Shown: positions 35,625 through 43,310 of the stretch, piece by piece
Layout: each line of letters begins with the position of its first letter
Position numbering within the stretch: the first letter of the stretch is position 1
Assembly (NCBI GenBank): GCA_000466585.1
Contig: KE993462.1
Span: forward strand, 1-64,000
Direction: 5' to 3'
Length of the DNA stretch: 64,000 bases
Source of the DNA: Clostridiales bacterium oral taxon 876 str. F0540
Lineage (GTDB): Bacteria; Bacillota; Clostridia; Clostridiales; Clostridiaceae
Notes under the pieces: generated by a model
What the model was told of the DNA's origin: nothing
The model's input: only the letters and a program-made list of their open reading frames with translations
Database searches by the model: none
Position numbers and translations under genes: made by a program

Positions 35625-36497
35625 TTAAACGATTCTTACGTTGTTAAAATAGATAAACAGTATATTTGCTACACTTAAGCCAACAACAATAGTCCAAGTT
35701 ACTTTTACCATCCATTCCCAGGAAAGTCTGGCTGTAATATTATCAATTATTATTACGAATATAAAGGTAAAGATTGATAACAATGTTCCAAGTACATAGC
35801 TCTGTTTCCAGAATATAAACATCAAGCCGGACAAAAATACATATTCATACCAGTGGGCGAATTCTATCATACCCATTGTAGGACCTGAAAAGTCAGTAAA
35901 CATTCCTTTTACAAGCTCTTGATGGGAATGGTGAGCAGTAGAAAAGTCAAAAGGTGACTTTTTAAATTTTATGCTCATTATAAACAGCATGGATATAAAT
36001 ACTAAAGGTAAATACAATATTAGTGGTTTATCCGCAGCGTTTAATCTTGATATATTAAAGGAACCTGTAAGCATATACATTCCAACTATATAAAATACAA
36101 GAATAGGCTCATAAGCAAGCATTGAAATTGTTTCTCTTGCACTACCGATTTTGCTGAACGGGGAACCTGTACTCATAGCGCCAACTATTAATGCTACGTT
36201 GGCAATTGTATAAACAAATATAATCATAAGCAAGTCCATTTCTAAAAATAGCATTAAAAGGCTTACTATTATAAATATTACATAGAACAATATATATATA
36301 TTTTGATATTTATTTACTACTATGTTTTCCTTGCTCATAAGCTTTCTGAAGTCATACCAAGGCTGAAGAAGTTTTGGTCCTACTCTTCCCTGGAGCTTTG
36401 CAGTAAGCTTTCTGTCTATTCCTGCGAAGATACAGCCTATTACCGGTGCAGCAAATAAAACTAAAAGACTTCTTATAATAATTTCCATTGTGCTCAT
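35625..36497 (-). CDS. echB: Ech hydrogenase membrane subunit B (NuoH-like)
   Basis: A 290-aa integral membrane subunit with about eight helices, homologous to NuoH/HycD. The GRVGPKLLQPWYDFRKL loop near residue 36 and the ARETISMLAYEP segment near residue 120 are the standard contact regions with the peripheral arm. It overlaps the echA stop codon by one base, so the two are translationally coupled. Confidence 0.92.
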   Translation of the reverse strand: MSTMEIIIRSLLVLFAAPVIGCIFAGIDRKLTAKLQGRVGPKLLQPWYDFRKLMSKENIVVNKYQNIYILFYVIFIIVSLLMLFLEMDLLMIIFVYTIANVALIVGAMSTGSPFSKIGSARETISMLAYEPILVFYIVGMYMLTGSFNISRLNAADKPLILYLPLVFISMLFIMSIKFKKSPFDFSTAHHSHQELVKGMFTDFSGPTMGMIEFAHWYEYVFLSGLMFIFWKQSYVLGTLLSIFTFIFVIIIDNITARLSWEWMVKVTWTIVVGLSVANILFIYFNNVRIV

Positions 36498-38413
36498 TAT
36501 GCAAGTCCTCCTAAGATAACAATTAAGATTATTGATACGGATATTAAGCTTCCAAGTCTAGTCATAAGCTTTTCATCAAAAATTCTGGTTAAGTAGTAAT
36601 TGCTGACAACTGCCTTTTCATAGCTGCCATCAGGACCTCTAAATAAGTTTTCATCTTCTGCGTTGTTTTCACCGCACATATAAATATTTTTCCTGGTTGG
36701 TTTGCCAATAAGAGTTCCTTTTACAACTAATGCGATCAATATAACAAAAGCAATTACTATAAATACAATATTGTTATTGAAGCTTCCCAGCTGAGTGCTT
36801 ATATTTGCAAGTGATATATTTAGTGCTTCAGGAGCTTTTGGCAAAAGACTTTTAATTTCGGGTGATACTAATTTATTATAAACAGGTGAAACAAATATAC
36901 TTGATAGTAAAACTAATATACTTAATACCCATAATGGAAGATATACATTAAAGTCTCTTGTTTCTTTGTTTGGAAACTTAACAGCAGGGTAGGAAAGAAT
37001 TGTTCCCATCCACTTAATGTAATATAGTGTTGTAAGTGCACTACCAAGAACTAAAAGTATTACTATAAATGGGTTTTGTGCTGCAGCTTCAATTGAAATA
37101 AGCTTTGTTATAAGTACTCCAAAAGGAGGAAGAATCATTGACACGAGACCGAAAGCTGTAATTAAAGTAAGTACTGGTGCTTTAGCTATAAGTCCGGACA
37201 TGTCTTCAACATCTCTGCTGCCTATTGTATGTTCAATTTGTCCTGTGCAAAGGAATAATAAGGCTTTTGATACAGCATGGAAGATAATTAAAATTATCGC
37301 TGCTGAAATTCCAAGGCTTGTTCCCATTCCGGCACTACAAATAATAAGTCCTAAATTAGCAATAGTTGAATAAGCAAGAATTCTTTTTGCGTTTCTCTGG
37401 GTTACTGCTATAGCCGAACATAACAGGAAGGTTATACCGCCGTACAAGGCGATTGCGGTTCCAAGTTTTGTTCCTGCATAAGCAGGTGATAGTTTTATTA
37501 TTAAGTAAACACCGGCCTTAACCATAGTACTTGAGTGAAGTAAGGCTGAAACAGGTGTTGGAGCTACCATTGCACCTAAAAGCCAGCTTTGGAAAGGCAT
37601 TTGTGCAGATTTCGCAAAGCCTGCTACACATAAAAGAAATACAGGAACCAAGAGAACATAACTCTTTGAACCATAATTAGCTATATCTGATAGAGTTGTA
37701 ATTCCATATTTGCTTTGAAATATAATATTTCCTGCTGAAAAACAAAGACCGCCTATAAGATTTAGAAACAATGCTCTAAAGCCGCTTTGATAAGCTTCTG
37801 CGTCTCCGTTATAGGATATCAGCATAAATGAAGCCAAGGTTGTTATTTCCCAGAAGAAATATATCCAAGCTAATCCATCACTCATAACAAGGCCGTTCAT
37901 AGCTGCAATAAATATACTTATTACAAAATAGAATAATTTCTGTTTGCTCTTCATATGTCTGTGATGTTCATATTCAGTAATGTATCCGTTTGCAAAGACT
38001 ACTATAAGAGTACCTATAATATTTACTAAAAGGAGCATTACTATAGAAAAGCTGTCCACATTTAAGACAGTTTCATGGTGTTTTTCCATAAAAAAAGCAG
38101 TATAAATAAATAATATTGACTGCAAAAATGTTAGTGAAAATACACCTTTTCTTTTATGTTTCATTGATACTGAGAATAAGAATACGATAATTAGAATTTC
38201 TAAAACAGTTATTAGTGCCTCCAGAGTAGTGAAGGCTGAACCATCAATTATTAATTGAACTGGTCCATGAATTGCAAGAGTAACCGAAGCTATTGTTCCA
38301 AAAGCACAAAGCAAATAGGAAAGTGCTTTAAAATAGGTCTTGCCATTATTTAGCAAAAACAACAAGGCAAAGACAATTGGAACAACAAGAAGAGAAATGA
38401 TTAAAGTGTTCAT
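36497..38413 (-). CDS. echA: Ech hydrogenase ion-pumping membrane subunit A (NuoL-like)
   Basis: A 638-aa antiporter-like subunit with about 16 membrane helices, homologous to NuoL/MrpA. The proton-path signature region is present (EITTLASFMLI, AGFAKSAQMPFQSWLLGAM and LHSSTMVKAGVYLI). As in other Ech complexes it is the proposed H+ or Na+ pump. First gene of echABCDEF, with a TAAGGAGG ribosome site and a recognisable promoter about 65 bases upstream. Confidence 0.93.
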   Translation of the reverse strand: MNTLIISLLVVPIVFALLFLLNNGKTYFKALSYLLCAFGTIASVTLAIHGPVQLIIDGSAFTTLEALITVLEILIIVFLFSVSMKHKRKGVFSLTFLQSILFIYTAFFMEKHHETVLNVDSFSIVMLLLVNIIGTLIVVFANGYITEYEHHRHMKSKQKLFYFVISIFIAAMNGLVMSDGLAWIYFFWEITTLASFMLISYNGDAEAYQSGFRALFLNLIGGLCFSAGNIIFQSKYGITTLSDIANYGSKSYVLLVPVFLLCVAGFAKSAQMPFQSWLLGAMVAPTPVSALLHSSTMVKAGVYLIIKLSPAYAGTKLGTAIALYGGITFLLCSAIAVTQRNAKRILAYSTIANLGLIICSAGMGTSLGISAAIILIIFHAVSKALLFLCTGQIEHTIGSRDVEDMSGLIAKAPVLTLITAFGLVSMILPPFGVLITKLISIEAAAQNPFIVILLVLGSALTTLYYIKWMGTILSYPAVKFPNKETRDFNVYLPLWVLSILVLLSSIFVSPVYNKLVSPEIKSLLPKAPEALNISLANISTQLGSFNNNIVFIVIAFVILIALVVKGTLIGKPTRKNIYMCGENNAEDENLFRGPDGSYEKAVVSNYYLTRIFDEKLMTRLGSLISVSIILIVILGGLA

Positions 38414-38479
38414 AATAAGACCTCCTTACTGTCAATTCTTTCTAAACAGTTCTAAATTTTTACTGTAACAGTTACTTTC

Positions 38480-38508
38480 ATTATAGTACCAATTTTCAAA
38501 AAAAACAA
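38480..38508 (-). promoter_or_regulatory. Sigma-A-type promoter for the ech operon
   Basis: On the minus strand TTGTTT (38503-38508) is followed after 17 bases by a perfect TATAAT (38480-38485), placing the start site about 60 bases before echA. Confidence 0.65.
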
Positions 38509-38568
38509 CAAATTGTGATAAATGAAATTGGTCTGTCCATTTTGGGTTAATTGAATAAGTTCTATCTG

Positions 38569-38592
38569 AAATTGAAGGAAGTCCTTCAATTT
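38569..38592. repeat. 24-base palindromic hairpin between ech and the SGGESG-family cluster
   Basis: AAATTGAAGGA and TCCTTCAATTT flank a two-base centre. On the plus strand it is followed by ATTTTT like a terminator, yet no rightward gene precedes it. It could be an operator for the divergent promoters on both sides or a stop for antisense transcription. Confidence 0.5.
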
Positions 38593-38601
38593 ATTTTTGT
38601 C

Positions 38602-38647
38602 ACACATTATGGTAAAGCTCATATTATGAACTAGGACAAGAGTCCTA
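38602..38647 (+). promoter_or_regulatory. Sporulation-type promoter and 5' hairpin, paralog 1
   Basis: A -35-like ACA (38602-38604) lies 15 bases before CATATTATG (38620-38628), close to the sigma-K/sigma-E -10 CATANNNTA. Five bases later TAGGAC-AAGA-GTCCTA (38632-38647) can fold as a 6-bp hairpin at the very 5' end of the mRNA. Confidence 0.55.
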
Positions 38648-38680
38648 TAATCAGACATATAAGAAAGGAGGAAGCAAAGG

Positions 38681-39013
38681 ATGGATTTTTTAAATGAATT
38701 AGCAAACAATATTGGACAAACAGTCACAATTTTTACAACAAGCGGTGGGGAATCAGGCAGAGGTTTTACAGGGGTTTTAACAATAGTTAATGCCAGCTTT
38801 GTAAGACTAGTTACACAAATTGGACCAGCTCCTGGATGTGCACTTGGAAATTGCTGTGAAAGACCTCACTACGGAACTAATGTTGAAGGGACACAACAAG
38901 GTGGGCAAGATAGATTTAGCTGCCGTCCAAATCAATTTGGTTCAATAGTAGATATACCAGTAGACAGAATTGCAGCCTTTGTACACAATGCTGTAGGAAG
39001 CAGCGGATACTAG
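38681..39013 (+). CDS. SGGESG-family small protein, paralog 1 (possible spore-envelope protein)
   Basis: A 110-aa protein of a family I cannot name. The core is IGQTVTIFTTSGGESGRGF plus TGVL (residues 9-32), then VRLVTQIGPAPGCALGNCC, a variable middle, and the C-terminal VDIPVDRIAAFVHNAVG. The alternation of short beta strands resembles an Sm-like or SH3-type barrel, which is inference only. Cysteines in GCALGNCC are shared with two paralogs and could crosslink or bind metal. The ribosome site AAGAAAGGAGG is near perfect, implying high expression. It has its own promoter and terminator. Sporulation control is suggested by the promoter, not proven. Confidence 0.85.
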   Translation: MDFLNELANNIGQTVTIFTTSGGESGRGFTGVLTIVNASFVRLVTQIGPAPGCALGNCCERPHYGTNVEGTQQGGQDRFSCRPNQFGSIVDIPVDRIAAFVHNAVGSSGY

Positions 39014-39036
39014 AATAAATATTAAAGCAAGTTTAT

Positions 39037-39068
39037 GGGGTACGCCTTTAGAGGCAGCCCCTTTTTAT
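39037..39068 (+). terminator. Terminator after paralog 1
   Basis: GGGG-GCCT stems pair with AGGC-CCCC, followed by CTTTTTAT. Confidence 0.82.
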
Positions 39069-39194
39069 ATAAATTCTATTAATAAATCGGTATTTAATCG
39101 AGTAAAATATCGATGCTTTTACAATTCTTACAAGAATTAAATGGTTGAATTACTTTGATATTTATATAAAAAATATTTTTAAAATTTAAGTAGC

Positions 39195-39239
39195 ACTTAT
39201 TATACAAGCTTCATAGTATATAGCAGGACAAGAAGTCCT
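39195..39239 (+). promoter_or_regulatory. Sporulation-type promoter and 5' hairpin, paralog 2
   Basis: CATAGTATA (39212-39220) is an exact CATANNNTA element with AC 15 bases upstream (39195-39196). AGGAC-AAGAA-GTCCT (39225-39239) follows five bases later, the same arrangement as for paralog 1. Confidence 0.6.
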
Positions 39240-39275
39240 AACATATCTTCATAATAAGAAAGGAGGAAACAGAGG

Positions 39276-39707
39276 ATGGCAAACGGAAACTTCGCAAATA
39301 ATCTTGCTAATTATGTTGGTCAAACTGTTACTATTTTTACAACAAGTGGAGGTCAATCAGGAAGGGGATTTACTGGCGTATTAGCAACTGTTAATTGCAG
39401 TTTTGTTAGACTTATTACACAGATAGGACCAGCACCGGGCTGCGCATTAGGAAATTGTTGCGACCATATGGGACCAGTTGCAGGCGTAGGTGATGACGTA
39501 TGTACAGATGGTATAGGAGATTATGGAAATAACTTAAATAATCAAGGAGTACAAGGATATAATCCAACAGGTGTACAGGGAGCTAATCTAGGCGGACAAC
39601 AGCATAGGATTAACTGTAATGCAAATCATGGACTTGGAGCAGTTGTTGATATTCCTGTTGATAGAATAGCATCATTTGTTCATAATGCTGTTGACAGTGG
39701 TTGGTAA
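39276..39707 (+). CDS. SGGESG-family small protein, paralog 2, with middle insertion
   Basis: A 143-aa paralog. The conserved core (VGQTVTIFTTSGGQSGRGF, then TGVLATVNCSFVRLITQ, residues 12-50) and the C-terminal AVVDIPVDRIASFVHNAV are nearly identical to paralogs 1 and 4. Between them lies an insertion of about 30 residues rich in Gly, Asn and Gln (NQGVQGYNPTGVQGANLGGQQ region, described as positions 81-102) with the short repeat GVQG. Such Gly/Asn-rich stretches are common in spore surface proteins. It has the same AAGAAAGGAGGAA ribosome site. Confidence 0.85.
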   Translation: MANGNFANNLANYVGQTVTIFTTSGGQSGRGFTGVLATVNCSFVRLITQIGPAPGCALGNCCDHMGPVAGVGDDVCTDGIGDYGNNLNNQGVQGYNPTGVQGANLGGQQHRINCNANHGLGAVVDIPVDRIASFVHNAVDSGW

Positions 39708-39723
39708 AAAATAAGCAATTAAT

Positions 39724-39752
39724 AGGCATCATCTTATAAGATGGTGCCTTTC
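39724..39752 (+). terminator. Terminator after paralog 2
   Basis: AGGCATCATCTT pairs with AAGATGGTGCCT over a two-base loop, followed by TTC. Confidence 0.75.
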
Positions 39753-39784
39753 ATAACTATATAGTATCAATATTTAAGTCTTGT

Positions 39785-39793
39785 CATATTATA
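39785..39793 (+). promoter_or_regulatory. Sporulation-type -10 element, paralog 3
   Basis: CATATTATA fits CATANNNTA exactly and lies 32 bases before the start codon region. No 5' hairpin of the AGGAC type and no clear -35 is seen here, unlike its three relatives. Confidence 0.4.
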
Positions 39794-39825
39794 ATATAGC
39801 AAATATATATGAAAGGTGAGGTTTA

Positions 39826-40233
39826 ATGGCAAGAAGAAATGTTAACATCTTCAATATAAGAACAAAGAGGAAGAAAAAGATATATGTTAAAGCAGGCAGT
39901 AATTATGAAATAAAAGAAAACATAAAAGCAAGCAAGGTTTTATTAAATGATAATAATTTTATTCAAAGCTTAATAAAATACATAGGTCAAACCATTACTA
40001 TATATACAGTCAGTGGGGGAGAATCCGGAAGCGGATTTACCGGGGTACTGCTAGATGTAAAAAAAGATTACATAAAAGTGCTTTCAAGATTGGCTTCGCC
40101 ACCTTGTATTCCGGAAGAGTATTGTAATAGCGAAGAAGGAAGTGCTGAACTAAATAATAATGAAATTTCTCTTGGTGCAGTAACAAATATTCCAATAAAT
40201 AAAATAGCAGCATTTGTTCACAATACAATTTAA
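39826..40233 (+). CDS. SGGESG-family small protein, divergent paralog 3
   Basis: A 135-aa divergent member. The N-terminus is basic (RRNVNIFNIRTKRKKK) and longer by about 40 residues. The core IGQTITIYTVSGGESGSGF plus TGVLLDVKKDYIKV is at about residues 53-85, and the C-terminal VTNIPINKIAAFVHNTI is clear. The GCALGNCC cysteine motif is replaced by PPCIPEEYC. Its ribosome site (GAAAGGTGAGG) is good but different from its neighbours. The basic extension may let it bind nucleic acid or acidic polymers, which is speculation. Confidence 0.82.
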   Translation: MARRNVNIFNIRTKRKKKIYVKAGSNYEIKENIKASKVLLNDNNFIQSLIKYIGQTITIYTVSGGESGSGFTGVLLDVKKDYIKVLSRLASPPCIPEEYCNSEEGSAELNNNEISLGAVTNIPINKIAAFVHNTI

Positions 40234-40254
40234 AAAATAAATTTAAAATCTGTA

Positions 40255-40299
40255 ACCCTTTCTCAAAAGTAACATATTATATACTAGGACAAACAGTCC
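40255..40299 (+). promoter_or_regulatory. Sporulation-type promoter and 5' hairpin, paralog 4
   Basis: AC (40255-40256) lies 16 bases before CATATTATA (40273-40281), an exact CATANNNTA. GGAC-N5-GTCC (40287-40299) follows as in paralogs 1 and 2. Confidence 0.6.
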
Positions 40300-40335
40300 A
40301 CATAATCTTTAATATGAGAAAGGAGGAAACACAGG

Positions 40336-40680
40336 ATGGCAAACGGATATAGTTTAGTATCAGATTTAGCAAGACACATCGGACAAACAGTTACAATTTT
40401 CACAACAAGCGGAGGAGAATCAGGCCGTGGTTTTACAGGAGTACTTGCAACTGTTAACTGCAACTTTGTTAGATTAATAACTCAGATAGGACCAGCACCA
40501 GGATGCGCACTTGGAAGCTGCTGTGACAGAGAAATGAGACCTTATGGAGTAGAAGGTTCACAGGTTGGCGGACAAGGAAGAATAAACTGCAGTGGTAATC
40601 ATGGCTTAGGCTCTATAGTAGACATTCCTGTAGACAGAATCGCAGCATTTGTTCATAATGCAGTAGGAAGCGGCTGGTAA
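40336..40680 (+). CDS. SGGESG-family small protein, paralog 4
   Basis: A 114-aa paralog closest to number 1. It has IGQTVTIFTTSGGESGRGF, TGVLATVNCNFVRLITQ, GCALGSCC, a short middle part (VEGSQVGGQGRINCSGNHG, positions about 74-92) and SIVDIPVDRIAAFVHNAVG. Codon usage differs from paralogs 1 and 2 even where the protein is the same, so the duplication is old and the protein sequence is under selection. It is followed by a G+C-rich terminator. Confidence 0.85.
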   Translation: MANGYSLVSDLARHIGQTVTIFTTSGGESGRGFTGVLATVNCNFVRLITQIGPAPGCALGSCCDREMRPYGVEGSQVGGQGRINCSGNHGLGSIVDIPVDRIAAFVHNAVGSGW

Positions 40681-40714
40681 TAGACATAAGATAATACACA
40701 GTAATGAAAATATG

Positions 40715-40745
40715 GCCCTCATCCATTTGGATGGGGGCTTTCTTA
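40715..40745 (+). terminator. Terminator after paralog 4
   Basis: GCCCTCATCC pairs with GGATGGGGGC (one G-U), followed by TTTCTTATT. Confidence 0.82.
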
Positions 40746-41018
40746 TTATGTAGTTTTATAAGTGATTTTAAAAATATTGCATAAAATGATTAGAGAGTCG
40801 CCACATTAACATGCTCTTTTTTCATAGAGGACTGATAGTAGGTCATACCTTTCTTCTGAGCATAGTACAGATAAACCTTTATAATATACCATGTTGACAA
40901 AATCCATTTTCTTTAGCAATGTTTTTATCTTTTCAAACATTCGTTTAAAATTAACTTTAATAAAAAATTAACAATTGTTAAATACTAATTAGGCGTATCC
41001 CTGAAAGGAGTATTGTAA
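40746..41018. other. Intergenic stretch without a convincing gene
   Basis: About 270 A/T-rich bases. On the minus strand 40806-40940 opens a 44-codon frame from an ATG, but there is no ribosome site before it and no recognised motif, so I do not call it a gene. The last 40 bases hold the GAAAGGAG ribosome site of the next gene. Confidence 0.5.
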
Positions 41019-41492
41019 ATGAAAATGGAGATTGGAAACGGACTTGAAAAGGCTCTATGGAGCATTGCTATACCTGGTTTTGGGCAATTTTTAAATAAAA
41101 AATATTTTAAGGGCATAACCTTAATTGCATTAGAATTTTTAATTAACAATAAGGCAAATATAAATACGGCAATTGTTTTAAGTTTTTTAGGACAGACAAA
41201 AGATGCGGTGGAAGTGGCTAATTATCAATGGTTAATGTTTTATCCTTGTGTCTACTTGTACTCTATATGGGATGCGTATAAAGATGGAAGTAATGAAGAA
41301 AAACCACTTTTATTTGTACCTTTTGCATTATCAGCTTATATTGAGACTGTAGGCGTAATCTATTCAAAAACTTTTAAAATAGATGGATTTTTACTGGGAC
41401 CAATATTTTTACCAATGATATGCATATTTGTAGGGTTTGGTATTGGACTTATACTTATAAGAGTAGTGAATATAATGAATAATAAATCCTAA
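41019..41492 (+). CDS. Multi-pass membrane protein of unknown function
   Basis: A 157-aa protein with about four hydrophobic segments. The N-terminal ALWSIAIPGFGQFLNKKYFKG is the kind of motif found in small TM2-like membrane proteins of Firmicutes, and QWLMFYPCVYLYSIWDAYKD lies in the middle. I cannot give it a function. It starts at an ATG with GAAAGGAG seven bases upstream. It lies between the SGGESG cluster and two polysaccharide deacetylase genes but seems to be its own unit. Confidence 0.8.
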   Translation: MKMEIGNGLEKALWSIAIPGFGQFLNKKYFKGITLIALEFLINNKANINTAIVLSFLGQTKDAVEVANYQWLMFYPCVYLYSIWDAYKDGSNEEKPLLFVPFALSAYIETVGVIYSKTFKIDGFLLGPIFLPMICIFVGFGIGLILIRVVNIMNNKS

Positions 41493-41729
41493 AGCTATCC
41501 TATTGCAACAAATACGCATCATAAGCTGAAACAAAAAAGAGCCCAATGTGATACGAGAGACTGTGGCTCTGAGCGAGGAAAGATGGACAAGAGGCTTGAA
41601 TTACTATAGAAAAGCTGAAAGGCTCAGATAGATGTTTAGCAGAATAGACTTTGACTTTTATTAAATTTAATTGATATTGATGAATGGAGGCTAATTATAT
41701 AGAAGCAGAAAGGAAAGCCGGTGTAAAAA
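41493..41729 (+). other. Leader-like region with hairpins before the first deacetylase gene
   Basis: AGAGCC (41538-41543) pairs with GGCTCT (41565-41570), and CTGAGC nearby can instead pair with GCTCAG (41621-41626), so two alternative stems share bases. The stretch is less A/T-rich than other spacers here. It does not match any riboswitch I know; it may be a structured leader or non-coding RNA. Confidence 0.3.
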
Positions 41730-42461
41730 ATGAAATTTCAAAAAGATAATATTTTTATAAATACTACACTAGCTACAGCATTACTTATATTTAGTTTCAT
41801 ATTTTCCATGTTCAGCGAAGTAAAAGCGAATATGATTAATAGCAAAGAACTTAATAGAGAAAATACAATCTATTTAACCTTTGATGATGGACCGAGTAAC
41901 ATTGTAACTGATAGGATTTTAGATATATTAAAACAAAATGGAGTAAAAGCTACCTTTTTTGTTATAGGAGGCAGAATACATGGGAAGGAAAAAGTACTAA
42001 AAAGAATTGCCAATGAAGGGCATTCAATAGGCCTCCATTCATATACTCATGATTATAAAAGGATTTATTCTAGCTCAGAGGTTTTTATTAAAGAAATGGA
42101 TGATACACAGTATGCAGTAAAAAAGGTAACTGGAATAACCTCTAATATAATACGCTTTCCTTCAGGGAGTAAGTCCTATTTAAATAAAAATTTGCTAAAT
42201 AAACTGCACAGAAAAAACTACAGGGTATATGATTGGAATGCTGCTTTATCAGATGGCTTATATCCTCATACTACGCCAACGATGCTGCTAAAAGAATCTA
42301 TTAAGGTTTACGGAAGAGATCCGAGGGTTATACTGCTTATGCACTGTGACGATGTTAATGCAAATACTTGCAGTGCCCTTCCTAAAATAATAGCTTATTA
42401 TAAGCAAAAGGGATATGTGTTCAAAGTTATTTCTAATACGACATCGGAATTTTATTTTTAA
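41730..42461 (+). CDS. Secreted polysaccharide deacetylase, NodB-homology (copy 1)
   Basis: A 243-aa exported carbohydrate esterase family 4 protein. A hydrophobic signal (about residues 13-33) precedes the NodB domain: TFDDGPS (catalytic and metal Asp), HSIGLHSYTH (zinc His pair) and RFPSGS. The motif normally reading D-x-x-D after the active-site Trp is altered here (DWNAALSDG), so activity or specificity may differ from the copy downstream. The likely substrate is peptidoglycan, as for PdaA or PgdA. A second, better-conserved paralog follows after 103 bases. Confidence 0.88.
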   Translation: MKFQKDNIFINTTLATALLIFSFIFSMFSEVKANMINSKELNRENTIYLTFDDGPSNIVTDRILDILKQNGVKATFFVIGGRIHGKEKVLKRIANEGHSIGLHSYTHDYKRIYSSSEVFIKEMDDTQYAVKKVTGITSNIIRFPSGSKSYLNKNLLNKLHRKNYRVYDWNAALSDGLYPHTTPTMLLKESIKVYGRDPRVILLMHCDDVNANTCSALPKIIAYYKQKGYVFKVISNTTSEFYF

Positions 42462-42564
42462 TGAATATTGCAAAGAAAACCGAAATTCCTTTAATTAAGG
42501 ATGGAGTGAATGTAAGAAAAAGGGTGAATAATAAAATTATAAAACAATGAGAGGTATGACGTAA

Positions 42565-43278
42565 ATGAAAGGTGTAAAATTTATATTTATTTTGATGATA
42601 TTTATTATTTCTGTAAGTTTTTTTAATGAGAACTATGCTGAAGCTTATAGCAAGGTGCCTGAGTCGAAGAAGGTTTATCTTACCTTTGATGATGGTCCTA
42701 TACCAGTTGTTACTGAACAAATTCTTGATGTACTGAAAGAAGAGAATATTAAGGCTACTTTTTTTGTAGTAGGTAAAGAAATACCTGAACGTGAACATAT
42801 ACTTAAAAGAATTTATGAGGAAGGTCATACAATAGGACTTCATACCTACAATCATAAATTTAGAAAAGTATATAAAAGTGAGGATGCCTTTATAAATGAA
42901 ATGCTTCAAACAAGGGAACTTATTAATAAGTTGTTGAACATTAATCCTACTGCTATAAGATTTCCGGGAGGAAGTTCGGGACGTATGACCCAGGAGATGC
43001 TTGATAAAATTCATAGCAATAATATGAAGGTATACGATTGGACTTTGGATCTCCATGATGGTGATGGTGGAATTAGTGTCAGCAGGATAATAAGAAATGG
43101 AGAGAACTTTAACCCTAAGTACTCAAGGCTTATAATACTTGCCCACTGCAATTCAAACAATAAAAATACTGTTAAAGCTCTGCCGGAAATAATAAAATTT
43201 TATAAGAATTTAGGCTATGAATTTGAGGCAATTAAAGATGACACTCCAGATTATTATTATAGACTTAAAACTAGATAG
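42565..43278 (+). CDS. Secreted polysaccharide deacetylase, NodB-homology (copy 2)
   Basis: A 237-aa paralog of the previous gene with an N-terminal signal peptide ending near AEA (residue 30). All five NodB motifs look intact: TFDDGPI, HTIGLHTYNH, RFPGGSSG, DWTLDLHDGD and LAHCNS. It probably removes N-acetyl groups from peptidoglycan; cortex-type (PdaA) versus vegetative (PgdA) role cannot be told from the sequence alone. It starts with an AGAGG ribosome site and ends with a long terminator. Confidence 0.9.
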   Translation: MKGVKFIFILMIFIISVSFFNENYAEAYSKVPESKKVYLTFDDGPIPVVTEQILDVLKEENIKATFFVVGKEIPEREHILKRIYEEGHTIGLHTYNHKFRKVYKSEDAFINEMLQTRELINKLLNINPTAIRFPGGSSGRMTQEMLDKIHSNNMKVYDWTLDLHDGDGGISVSRIIRNGENFNPKYSRLIILAHCNSNNKNTVKALPEIIKFYKNLGYEFEAIKDDTPDYYYRLKTR

Positions 43279-43310
43279 TTTTTTAAAAAAATCTTTTATG
43301 TGAATAACAG

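Noticed and set aside
39037..40260. Four-gene SGGESG cluster as one operon with a phage or toxin-antitoxin origin
   Set aside because: Terminators after paralogs 1 and 2 and separate promoter-like elements argue for individual units; there are no phage, toxin or integrase genes nearby, and base composition matches the surroundings.
40806..40940. Minus-strand 44-codon ATG frame between SGGESG paralog 4 and the next gene
   Set aside because: There is no ribosome site before the ATG and no recognisable motif; the overlapping second frame also reads open for a while, which is common in A/T-rich spacers.
41538..41580. Group II intron domain V remnant
   Set aside because: GAGCC and GGCTC pair, but the inner part does not form the conserved helix and bulge, and the length is wrong for domain V.
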